From NCBI GenBank assembly GCA_029263895.1, contig JARIDO010000020.1, forward strand, positions 1 to 64,000: 64,000 bases of DNA, given 5' to 3'. A model generated the notes under the pieces. It was not told the DNA's origin. It did no database searches and was given only the letters and a program-made list of their open reading frames with translations. Both the position numbers and the translations under genes were made by a program. This document shows positions 1-8,029 of this stretch, one piece after another (the first letter of the stretch is position 1; the number at the start of each line of letters is the position of its first letter). Origin of the DNA: Sporosarcina sp. (GTDB lineage: Bacteria > Bacillota > Bacilli > Bacillales_A > Planococcaceae).

Positions 1-2
1 AT

Positions 3-1220
3 CTATACGCACTAGACCCCAAAAAACTCCAATCTTTCGCTGAATTTTATTACAAATCTAAAGGCGCAAACATTCATCACATCACTTCCAAAGAGGATAT
101 CTTATATCCTTTGCACTTAATAAGAGGTTTTTTAAGGCTAGGGACAGAGCATACAGTTGTAACAAATGCTGATTTAGTAGGATTAGATGATGTTATTCGT
201 AACATTCCCGATAAGAAACTGCAAGCATTGCAAGAATATCTTGCTGCTGGGGTTCCTTATTATGAGGAAGCGGGAGTAGATGGTTTCTTTTACTATGTAA
301 CTGGTATGGACAATGACTTTTTGAAGAATGTCCGTACCTATGTAACGGGAAACCCGAACATAGATCTTAAATTAAATTTAAAAAATATAGTAAAATTCAA
401 AATGAAAAATCCAGTAACAGCAAGGTTTAATCGGTTAGTTGCTTTCAATGAGATTAGAAAACAACTTCCCGCTGTTATTCATCAGTTAAGAGGTTTAAGT
501 GAGCACATCCCTGTCATACTCCAGGTTTTGAATGCTACTTCCGGAATGGAAGGGGACCAAATGAGTGACCGTTTACTAAAAATTAAAGATCGAACGGATA
601 GCTTGTTGTTGGCAATGACTATTCATAATCCTTTTGAACGAGCCGAACTTTTAGAGGAAATCTTAGATTTAAAGGAAGCGTTCGATACAATCAAGCATGA
701 ATTAGAAGGTGCCAAAGATGCGCATTTATTGGAACCACTAATAAACGGTTTATCTGACTCGACCCGAAGATACGAAGAAGGTGACATGATTTACATTAAA
801 GGCAATGGAAAACAACAAGTTGAAGTAAACGTATCTTCTGCCAAACGCTTGTATTGGATGGGAATGGATACGTTTGAACTGCAAAGTCATTATCTTAGAG
901 AAATCCAGCGAGCATATAGCGAACACTTTGAAACACCTTATGAGGACCGTTGCCGTACTATCAGGTCTCGTATAAACGATATGGAATCGAATCCGAAAGC
1001 TTATAACCATCTTGTAAGTGGAGGCACGGTTGTTAGTATTTCAGTAAATGAGAATATCTCTCCAATTCCACCTGTTATTAGAAATAATCGAACTGAAATT
1101 TATACATTTTATAAAAGTGAGTTTGCAGAGGGAAAACGTCTGTTTGAAAGTATGAGACAGGGGATAGAGAAGCTTTTTTCAGAAGAGAAGCAACTGTCAT
1201 CTATATTTAAATATCGTTAA
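3..1220 (+). CDS. Putative lipase-like type VII effector, 5' end cut off by window
   Basis: The reading frame is open from base 3, so the N-terminus lies outside the window; about 405 residues are visible. The first ~40 visible residues (YALDPKKLQSF then SKEDILYPL) look like the last strand/helix and acidic-residue segment of an alpha/beta-hydrolase (lipase class) fold. The rest, about 250 residues, is predominantly helical and charged, with a short basic tail. It lies directly upstream of a small helical gene and the Ess/Yuk secretion genes, so a secreted T7SS substrate is plausible. S. aureus TslA is a known T7SS lipase with an N-terminal enzyme and a C-terminal LXG-like helical module; this could be the same architecture. 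The family call is inference; the catalytic Ser is not in the window. An internal TTG at 111 is unlikely to be the start because no ribosome binding site precedes it. Confidence 0.5.
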   Translation, partial: LYALDPKKLQSFAEFYYKSKGANIHHITSKEDILYPLHLIRGFLRLGTEHTVVTNADLVGLDDVIRNIPDKKLQALQEYLAAGVPYYEEAGVDGFFYYVTGMDNDFLKNVRTYVTGNPNIDLKLNLKNIVKFKMKNPVTARFNRLVAFNEIRKQLPAVIHQLRGLSEHIPVILQVLNATSGMEGDQMSDRLLKIKDRTDSLLLAMTIHNPFERAELLEEILDLKEAFDTIKHELEGAKDAHLLEPLINGLSDSTRRYEEGDMIYIKGNGKQQVEVNVSSAKRLYWMGMDTFELQSHYLREIQRAYSEHFETPYEDRCRTIRSRINDMESNPKAYNHLVSGGTVVSISVNENISPIPPVIRNNRTEIYTFYKSEFAEGKRLFESMRQGIEKLFSEEKQLSSIFKYR

Positions 1221-1234
1221 TTGGAGGGAGAATT

Positions 1235-1570
1235 GTGAAATACGTCTATCACACTACAAGTAGAACACATGAATTTGTGAGTGAAGAAGATATGACATCA
1301 AGCGGAAAGAGAATCACTGACTTGTTGGAAGATATGAACAAACTAGCAAATCAATTAAAAACAGATGTGGCTAGCGAGTTAGCATATGCAAAAGGTGAAA
1401 TTTCGAAGATGTCAATTAGAGAAGCGAGTATACAATTAGATCAACAGCAGTTGATTGTTAACGGTCTTATGGAGACTGTTACATTTTCAACCAGAGTCTA
1501 TAACAGAACATACAACGAAATTGGTAAACAGCCTATTAGAATTACATATAAAGTACCAGTTGTAGAATAG
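1235..1570 (+). CDS. Small helical protein next to T7SS effector (unknown)
   Basis: A 111-aa protein starting at GTG 1235 behind a strong GGAGGGAG site at 1223-1230, 14 bp after the preceding stop. It is acidic to neutral and helical over residues ~15-75, with a more strand-like C-terminus (residues ~80-111). It has no signal peptide, membrane segment, Cys pair or WXG motif. Tight spacing indicates co-transcription with the putative effector gene. Its size and position would fit a T7SS partner/chaperone or an immunity protein, but I do not recognise a family and assign no function. Confidence 0.65.
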   Translation: MKYVYHTTSRTHEFVSEEDMTSSGKRITDLLEDMNKLANQLKTDVASELAYAKGEISKMSIREASIQLDQQQLIVNGLMETVTFSTRVYNRTYNEIGKQPIRITYKVPVVE

Positions 1571-1591
1571 CACTCATATAACCAACCTTTT

Positions 1592-1731
1592 AAGGAGGTG
1601 TTGCTGAGGAAGAGCTGAACGGACGATTGAAAATACCTGTATAGAAACTGAGGCCAATATCCATTGCGCTTGTTGTTTATGCAGTTATTTTATAAATGCA
1701 TCAAAAATCAGGAAAAAGGGAGATGTTTACT
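1592..1731 (+). promoter_or_regulatory. Upstream region of the ess/yuk operon
   Basis: The 161-bp gap before yukE contains a perfect AAGGAGGTG at 1592-1600 that is followed only by a few codons and a stop, and a weak promoter candidate (TTGTTG 1670-1675, 15-nt spacer, TATAAA 1691-1696) placed properly for transcription of yukE. The ribosome binding site AAAAGGGAG at 1714-1722 serves ATG 1732. Confidence 0.35.
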
Positions 1732-2025
1732 ATGTCAGGAATTATTCGCGTAACACCAGCAGAGTTGGATGCAATGGCATCACGTTACAAACATGAGTCA
1801 GGGGAGGTTGCATCCCAAATCGGACGTCTAGATGGAATGATTAGTGAGTTGCAATCGATGTGGGAAGGTTCTTCTAGTAAAGCCTTTGCAGATCAGTACG
1901 ACCGTCTTAAGCCAAGCATTACTGAAATGCGTGAATTGCTAAACGAAGTTGGTCTACAACTTAGTCGTGCAGGACAGGCATTACAAGATGCGGATCAGCA
2001 AATTGCTAGTCAAATTCGTGGCTAA
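1732..2025 (+). CDS. esxA: WXG100 family type VII secretion protein EsxA/YukE
   Basis: 97-aa helical-hairpin protein with the diagnostic W-x-G turn (MWEGSSS, residues ~42-48) between two amphipathic helices. Length is typical of WXG100 proteins (~95-100 aa). It is exported as a dimer by the EssC ATPase and is needed for activity of the secretion machine. Start ATG 1732 is preferred over the in-frame ATG 1696 because the GGGAG site sits just upstream and the resulting N-terminus MSGIIRVTP matches the family. First gene of the ess/yuk cluster; a hairpin after its stop may make it the most abundant product of the operon. Confidence 0.96.
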   Translation: MSGIIRVTPAELDAMASRYKHESGEVASQIGRLDGMISELQSMWEGSSSKAFADQYDRLKPSITEMRELLNEVGLQLSRAGQALQDADQQIASQIRG

Positions 2026-2038
2026 TTGAAGTTCTATC

Positions 2039-2075
2039 AAAGGGAGCGTCATTCTTAGAAGGGATGGCGCTCCTT
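2039..2075 (+). terminator. Hairpin between yukE and yukD, possible partial terminator
   Basis: AAAGGGAGCGTC at 2039-2050 pairs with GGCGCTCCTTT (2065-2075) to form a stem of about 11 bp with one bulged G and one G-U pair; the right arm ends in TTT. There is no long T tract, so partial termination or 3'-end protection of the yukE mRNA is more likely than full termination. Confidence 0.5.
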
Positions 2076-2095
2076 TCCAAATGGAGAGATGAGCA

Positions 2096-2335
2096 ATGTA
2101 CATAGAAGTAACAGTTGACCTTAAAAAGTATAATGGCAACGTTTTCGATTTGCGATTATCCAATTTGTACACCATTAAGAAGCTGATTGATATTGCTTGG
2201 CAAGCCGATTCGATTTCTGAACCAGTGCGCGAAGGGCATTGGGTACATGTTGTCAATAAAGATAAACGATTCCCAGGACATTTGACGTTGTCAGAGTGTG
2301 GTGTCATAACGGGAGATCGATTAGAAATTAGTTAA
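2096..2335 (+). CDS. yukD: Ubiquitin-like T7SS protein YukD/EsaB
   Basis: 79 aa, the size of the YukD/EsaB ubiquitin-fold family. It begins MYIEVTVDL and ends with a hydrophilic segment typical of the beta-grasp (GDRLEIS). It is a cytoplasmic accessory/regulator of the Ess machine. ATG 2096 is preceded by GGAGAG at 2083-2088. It follows yukE and precedes essB by 13 bp, the usual Bacillus order yukE-yukD-yukC. Confidence 0.92.
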   Translation: MYIEVTVDLKKYNGNVFDLRLSNLYTIKKLIDIAWQADSISEPVREGHWVHVVNKDKRFPGHLTLSECGVITGDRLEIS

Positions 2336-2348
2336 GGGGGAACGAAAC

Positions 2349-3524
2349 ATGTTGAAGAAATCACACACCTATTTAATGGAGTTGTTGGGTGCTGAGTTGA
2401 ACGAAGAAAAAAACCGTAGCACATTTGTCTTTCAAATCGAGCGGATTATGCTGAAAGAGAAAGAAGAGCTAACCTTTTTAAAAGACATACATCCTGAAAT
2501 CGTAAAAGAGTTCACGATGACAGATGATGAGCTAATTATGGTTGCCAATATCCCGGAATCATACAGACGTTATGATGAATTGCAAAAAGAAGATAAAAAG
2601 TCGAGATGGTTGTTTGCGTATCAATTGGTTCAACATGTCCAATCGCATTCTTTTTCGCGTCTCAATCAAATTATTTGTCCTGAGAATATCGTCTACAACA
2701 GAGGTTTAACGCCAACATTTCTTTACTATGGAATAATGGATAGTTTACCTCCTGTCGAAATGAATGCAGAACGGGTTTGGCTTGAAACGAAAGCAGCTGT
2801 TGCGGCAGTAGTTGACGCATCATTTTCGTATGAAGACTATTTAAAATACCATGAAACACTGGATTTAAAAGCAGTTGGTGCAAGTGTAATGCGCATGACA
2901 AATTATAGTGACTTGATTCATTACCTTGAAGAACAATTGAACGGTATTGATGCGAAAACAAATGAATCTATTCGCATGCCTAAAAGCAAGTGGCAGAAAA
3001 CGAAATGGCTTACAATCGGTCTCGGAATCCTATTTATACCTGCACTCATAATGTCATTATCCTATTTTATTATTGAAAAGCCGAGAAATGAAGCCTTCAT
3101 AGAAAGTCACGAGTTTTTCTTAGGAGATCAGTATAGCGAAGTTGTTACAACACTAAGCCCTTACAAAGTTCGAAAGATGCCGTTTGTCGTATTATATGAA
3201 CTTGCCTATTCGTCTGTACTCAATGAGAAACTTGAGGAAAAGCAAAAGAAAAATGTTTTAGCCAATATTACATTGCATACGGATACGGAGTATTTAAAGT
3301 ATTGGATTTACATTGGCAGAGCAGAAGCTACAAAGGCCATTGATATTGCAAGGTCAGTCGAAGATGGCGAATTAATTGTTTTCGGTTTACTCAAAAAGAG
3401 AGAAGAAATTCAAGCAGATGACAAATTATCTGGTGAAGAAAAGCAACAGTTGTTAAAAGAAATTGATACAGAAGTAGAGGAATATGAACGATTAATGGAA
3501 CATGAGGAATCCACTACTAAGTAG
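2349..3524 (+). CDS. essB: Type VII secretion protein EssB/YukC
   Basis: 391 aa. Residues ~1-215 form the cytoplasmic pseudokinase-like domain (contains FSRLNQIICPENIVYN), followed by one membrane segment at ~220-242 and an extracytoplasmic helical domain of ~145 residues with a charged Glu/Lys-rich end. EssB is a core membrane component of the T7SSb that contacts EssC and EsaA. Start ATG 2349 sits behind AAGGGGG at 2334-2340. Length is close to that of characterised homologues (~440 aa in staphylococci, slightly longer). Confidence 0.93.
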   Translation: MLKKSHTYLMELLGAELNEEKNRSTFVFQIERIMLKEKEELTFLKDIHPEIVKEFTMTDDELIMVANIPESYRRYDELQKEDKKSRWLFAYQLVQHVQSHSFSRLNQIICPENIVYNRGLTPTFLYYGIMDSLPPVEMNAERVWLETKAAVAAVVDASFSYEDYLKYHETLDLKAVGASVMRMTNYSDLIHYLEEQLNGIDAKTNESIRMPKSKWQKTKWLTIGLGILFIPALIMSLSYFIIEKPRNEAFIESHEFFLGDQYSEVVTTLSPYKVRKMPFVVLYELAYSSVLNEKLEEKQKKNVLANITLHTDTEYLKYWIYIGRAEATKAIDIARSVEDGELIVFGLLKKREEIQADDKLSGEEKQQLLKEIDTEVEEYERLMEHEESTTK

Positions 3525-3553
3525 AGTGTGAAGTGAAAGGGGGGGATAATTTG

Positions 3554-6500
3554 ATGCAGTTGTGGGTGTTTTATAACGATTTCTATCAACGTCAAGAATG
3601 GAATGCGGAAGATTTGACGACGAAAACGATTGGACCAGATCTATTAGATGATATAACAATTCAATCCTTTCCTTTTTGTAATGGCAGTCTAACGGTTGAA
3701 CAAGACGAAGATGGCATTTTAGTGTCGAACAGTGGCGTTGCTATCGGAAGAGTATCTATGACGGAAAGTCTATCCATTGAGCAACAAGACCATGTCATTC
3801 AGATATATTTGACGTCCACTTTTAAAGAGAAGCGTACGTATTATTTGGATGCTGAAAAGACGGTTACTTTTAGCGATAACGATCAAAACGCGACGGTTAC
3901 ACTAGTGGATACCGAAATCACTAACGTACGCGAAAAATCAGCGCAGTTCTCCTTAAATCAAACATCGGAAGGTTGGATACTTTTAAAAGATCCAAGTTGC
4001 GTTCTTTTTGTGAATGGGCAGAAGTGTGAGCAACAGCGGATTGTAAAGAAAGGCGACATTTTACAATGGGCGTTCATGGAAATGGAGTTGTCTAATAAAG
4101 ATGTTTTACATGTGACTTCTGTTGCAGACTATCATACAAAATTACCTGAATTTAAAGCGCCGGAATCGGAAATGTTGAAAATGTATCCCGAATTTAGACG
4201 CACTCCCCGCATGATCTATGAGCTGCCAGACGAGAAAGTCTCGTTATCTTTTCCAACACAAGAAAGTGAAGATACGGGACGTGGATTATGGTTAATTATT
4301 GCCCCGCCGTTAGTGATGCTTGTTGTGATGGGGTTAGTCGCAATCCTAATACCGCGCGGATTGTTCATCATTATTTCAATTTCAATGTTCATGATGACAC
4401 TCGTTACTTCGACCGTGCAGTATATGAAAGATAAGAAAAAAAGAAAAGTAAATGAAGAGAAAAGACGCCGTGTCTATACGTTGTATTTAAAAAATATGCG
4501 AAGTGATTTCCACAGATTATCGACAAAGCAGAAGGCTGTATTGGATTATCATTTTCCAACATTTGAACAGATGAAACAGATGACTGATCACGTATCCCGA
4601 AGAATATGGGAGAGACCCGTTGATAGTCATGACTTTTTAGAGATTCGTCTAGGTACGGGGAATGTACCAGCGAGCTATGAGATCTCATTGTCATCAGGAG
4701 ATTTGGCAAATCGTGAAGTGGATGATTTGTTAGAACAATCTCAACGGATGGAAAAGGTCTATAAAGAAATCTCGTCTGCCCCGATTACGGTCAAGTTATC
4801 AGAAGGAATTGTTGGGCTAATTGGGAAAGAGTCCGTTATGAAAAGAGAAATCCATCAACTTATTGGGCAACTCGCTTTCTTTCATAGCTATCATGACACA
4901 CGCATGATTTATATATTTCCAAATGAAGAATATGAAGCTGTTGAATGGATGAAATGGTTGCCTCATTTCTCTTTACCGAATATGCATGCTAAGGGTTTCA
5001 TTCACAATGAACAAACAAGAGATCAATTGCTCTCAAGTCTTTACGAAATCATTCGTGAGCGAGATATCGATGAAATGAAAGGGAAAGTGCTATTTCGCCC
5101 GCATCTAATCTTTGTCATTTCAAATTACGAATTAATTGCAGAGCATGTCATTTTGGAATATTTAGAAGGCGAAAAGTTGGCTGAGCTTGGGATATCTGTC
5201 ATCTTCGCGGAGACGACGCAGGAAAGAATGACTGAGAATGTTCACACACTCGTACGCTACGTAAATGAGCGTGAGGGTGACATTGTTATCAATGCGAAAA
5301 AAGCTGTCGATACACATTTTTCATTGGATCGGCATGATGGATCTACAAACGAACGATTTGCACGTATGTTGAAATCACTTCATCACCAAATAGGTATGAC
5401 GAATTCGATACCTAATTCAGTATCATTTTTAGAGATGCTCGACGTAAAAGAAGTAGAAAGCATACCAATACAAAATAATTGGCTGGTGAATGAGTCTTCA
5501 AAATCATTAGCGGTGCCTGTTGGGTTTAAAGGGAAAGAAGAGCTTGTACATTTGAATTTACATGAAAAGGCTCATGGACCACATGGTTTACTTGCAGGGA
5601 CAACGGGATCAGGGAAAAGTGAGTTCCTTCAAACGTATATATTATCGCTTGCGGTTCACTATCATCCACACGAAGTCGCGTTTTTACTTATTGACTATAA
5701 AGGTGGTGGGATGGCACAGCCATTTAAAGAGATTCCCCACTTGTTAGGTACGATTACAAATATTGAAGGCAGTAAAAATTTCAGTATGCGTGCATTAGCT
5801 TCCATTAATAGTGAATTAAAACGTCGTCAACGTCTCTTTGATGAATTCACGGTAACGCATATTGACGACTACACAACGCTCTATAAAGAAGGAAAAGCCA
5901 ATGAGCCACTGCCACATCTATTCCTTATCTCAGATGAGTTTGCTGAGTTGAAAAGTGAGGAACCTGAATTCATTCATGAACTTGTGAGTACTGCACGTAT
6001 TGGCCGAAGTTTAGGGGTGCATCTCATTTTAGCAACGCAAAAACCCGGCGGTATTATTGATGATCAAATATGGAGTAACGCACGTTTCCGTGTAGCGCTA
6101 AAAGTCCAAGATGCTTCGGATAGTAAAGAGATTTTGAAAAATAGTGATGCTGCATCAATTACTGTAACGGGCCGTGGTTACTTACAAGTAGGTAATAACG
6201 AAGTGTATGAATTATTTCAATCTGCATGGAGTGGTGCTTCTTATTTGGAAGAAATTTTGGATACTGAAGACGAGGTGGCAATCGTTACAGATTTAGGATT
6301 GCAACCATTATCGAGCATTGAAACACATGTGAAAAAGAAAAAGGGTGGCATAACTGAAATTGAAGCTGTCACTGAAAAAATTGCGCAAACGCAAAAAGAC
6401 ATGTCCATTTCAAAATTAGCGAGCCCGTGGTTACCACCACTTTCAATGCGTTTGGAAAAACCAGCAGCAAATGAAAATGAAAAAGGTATCGCACTTGGTG

Positions 6501-8029
6501 TCATTGATGAGCCGGAAAAACAATCACAAACACCTATCTTTTATGATGAAAGTAGAGATGGCAATCTAGGGGTCTTTGGTTCCTCAGGTTACGGTAAATC
6601 GTACACGATTTTAACGGCATTACTAGGAATTGCGAAAAAGTCCACACCGAAAGAAGCTAATTTCTACATTTTAGATTACGGCAATGGCTCATTGCTGCCA
6701 TTACGTCAGTTACCGCATACAGCTGATTACTTTACAGTGGATGAAGAGCTAAAGAGAGATAAGTTAGTGAAAACGGTGAAAGAGGAAATAGCTAGCCGCA
6801 AATTAGCTTTTCAATTGGCTGAAGTGAGCAATGTTCATATGTATAACCAAGTAGCGTCTGAACCATTCCCGTTCATTTACTTCGTAGTAGATAATTATGA
6901 TATTGTGCGTGAAGAAATGGAAGAGTTGGATATTCAATTGACGCAGTTTGCTAGAGATGGCCAATCTCTAGGTATATTCTTATTCATTACTGCGACGAGA
7001 GTACAATCTGTTAGACAATCGCTGATGAATAATTTGAAAACAAAAATTGTACATTATTTGATGGATACAACTGAAGCATATGGTGTCGTCGGTAAAGTAC
7101 CTTTTGATTTAGAGCCATTTCCAGGAAGAGCAATTATAAAGAAGGATGAACCTTACTTCTCTCAAATTTATTTACCGGCAGTGGGGGCTGATGATTTTGC
7201 AGTCCTTGAATCGGTGAAAGAAGCTGTGGCGCTTTTAAAAGGTCAATACATGGAAATAGAGAGGCCAAAGCCGATTCCAATGTTGCCGCTTGAACTGACA
7301 TCTATTAATTTCCCTGCTTACTTAGGTGGTACGGGGCACACCCAAATTGCGATAGGTTTGGATGAAGAAGCCGTTGAACCTGTTTATATTGACTTTAATC
7401 GAAATCGACATTGTTTATTAATTGGTCAAGCACAAAGAGGTAAAACCAATTCGATAACATGGATGCTACATGCTTTTCTGGAACAACATACAAAACACAT
7501 TGCGATATTCGATTCATTTGATCGAGGATTATCGACATTCTCGGATGACTCAAGAATTGATTATCTTGAGACGAAAGACAGTCTCGTTGAGTGGATTGAA
7601 CGAATTGAACAGCACTATGAGCAATTAGAAAAAGATTATTTAGTAGGACTACAATCTGGACACCAAGTAGAAGTCATACCATCCTATTTCGTAATCGATG
7701 GTTACTCAAGATTTTTACAAGTTGCGGACAATTTGATATTGGACCGACTTGCAAAACTGATGAAAAGTTATTCACATCTAGGATTTAATGTAATTGCATC
7801 TGGAAATAACGCTGAAATTACAAAAGGATATGACCCGTTTACGAACGAATTAAAATTAATTCGCCAAGCGTTAATTTTCATGAAAAAGTCAGAACAAACC
7901 TTGTATACAGTCGCATACGAACGAAAAGAACTAGAGTTACCAATAGGCTTTGCCCATTATATTCTGAACGGGAACTCTACAAAAGTGATGACTCCGTTAT
8001 GTAAAATCGAAAGGAAGATTGCGCTATGA
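3554..8029 (+). CDS. essC: Type VII secretion ATPase EssC (YukBA), FtsK/SpoIIIE type
   Basis: 1491 aa. Residues ~1-190 are an FHA-like N-terminal region; two membrane segments lie at ~235-285. Three FtsK/SpoIIIE-type ATPase modules follow: Walker A GTTGSGKSE (~682-690) with Walker B LLIDYKGGG and LFLISDEFAE, GSSGYGKSY (~1008-1016) with FIYFVVDNYD, and GQAQRGKTN (~1290) with YFVIDGYSR. It is the motor that selects and exports WXG100 and LXG-type substrates. ATG 3554 (or TTG 3551) is chosen because AAAGGGGGGA at 3536-3545 lies just upstream; the GTG at 3533 lies inside the linker before it. The gene is a single unbroken frame, as in B. subtilis YukBA. The last 4 bp overlap esaA. Confidence 0.96.
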   Translation: MQLWVFYNDFYQRQEWNAEDLTTKTIGPDLLDDITIQSFPFCNGSLTVEQDEDGILVSNSGVAIGRVSMTESLSIEQQDHVIQIYLTSTFKEKRTYYLDAEKTVTFSDNDQNATVTLVDTEITNVREKSAQFSLNQTSEGWILLKDPSCVLFVNGQKCEQQRIVKKGDILQWAFMEMELSNKDVLHVTSVADYHTKLPEFKAPESEMLKMYPEFRRTPRMIYELPDEKVSLSFPTQESEDTGRGLWLIIAPPLVMLVVMGLVAILIPRGLFIIISISMFMMTLVTSTVQYMKDKKKRKVNEEKRRRVYTLYLKNMRSDFHRLSTKQKAVLDYHFPTFEQMKQMTDHVSRRIWERPVDSHDFLEIRLGTGNVPASYEISLSSGDLANREVDDLLEQSQRMEKVYKEISSAPITVKLSEGIVGLIGKESVMKREIHQLIGQLAFFHSYHDTRMIYIFPNEEYEAVEWMKWLPHFSLPNMHAKGFIHNEQTRDQLLSSLYEIIRERDIDEMKGKVLFRPHLIFVISNYELIAEHVILEYLEGEKLAELGISVIFAETTQERMTENVHTLVRYVNEREGDIVINAKKAVDTHFSLDRHDGSTNERFARMLKSLHHQIGMTNSIPNSVSFLEMLDVKEVESIPIQNNWLVNESSKSLAVPVGFKGKEELVHLNLHEKAHGPHGLLAGTTGSGKSEFLQTYILSLAVHYHPHEVAFLLIDYKGGGMAQPFKEIPHLLGTITNIEGSKNFSMRALASINSELKRRQRLFDEFTVTHIDDYTTLYKEGKANEPLPHLFLISDEFAELKSEEPEFIHELVSTARIGRSLGVHLILATQKPGGIIDDQIWSNARFRVALKVQDASDSKEILKNSDAASITVTGRGYLQVGNNEVYELFQSAWSGASYLEEILDTEDEVAIVTDLGLQPLSSIETHVKKKKGGITEIEAVTEKIAQTQKDMSISKLASPWLPPLSMRLEKPAANENEKGIALGVIDEPEKQSQTPIFYDESRDGNLGVFGSSGYGKSYTILTALLGIAKKSTPKEANFYILDYGNGSLLPLRQLPHTADYFTVDEELKRDKLVKTVKEEIASRKLAFQLAEVSNVHMYNQVASEPFPFIYFVVDNYDIVREEMEELDIQLTQFARDGQSLGIFLFITATRVQSVRQSLMNNLKTKIVHYLMDTTEAYGVVGKVPFDLEPFPGRAIIKKDEPYFSQIYLPAVGADDFAVLESVKEAVALLKGQYMEIERPKPIPMLPLELTSINFPAYLGGTGHTQIAIGLDEEAVEPVYIDFNRNRHCLLIGQAQRGKTNSITWMLHAFLEQHTKHIAIFDSFDRGLSTFSDDSRIDYLETKDSLVEWIERIEQHYEQLEKDYLVGLQSGHQVEVIPSYFVIDGYSRFLQVADNLILDRLAKLMKSYSHLGFNVIASGNNAEITKGYDPFTNELKLIRQALIFMKKSEQTLYTVAYERKELELPIGFAHYILNGNSTKVMTPLCKIERKIAL

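Noticed and set aside
1592-1620. Mini-gene after AAGGAGGTG before yukE
   Set aside because: The next start codons are too close to the site and the frame stops after about six codons; kept only as an observation.
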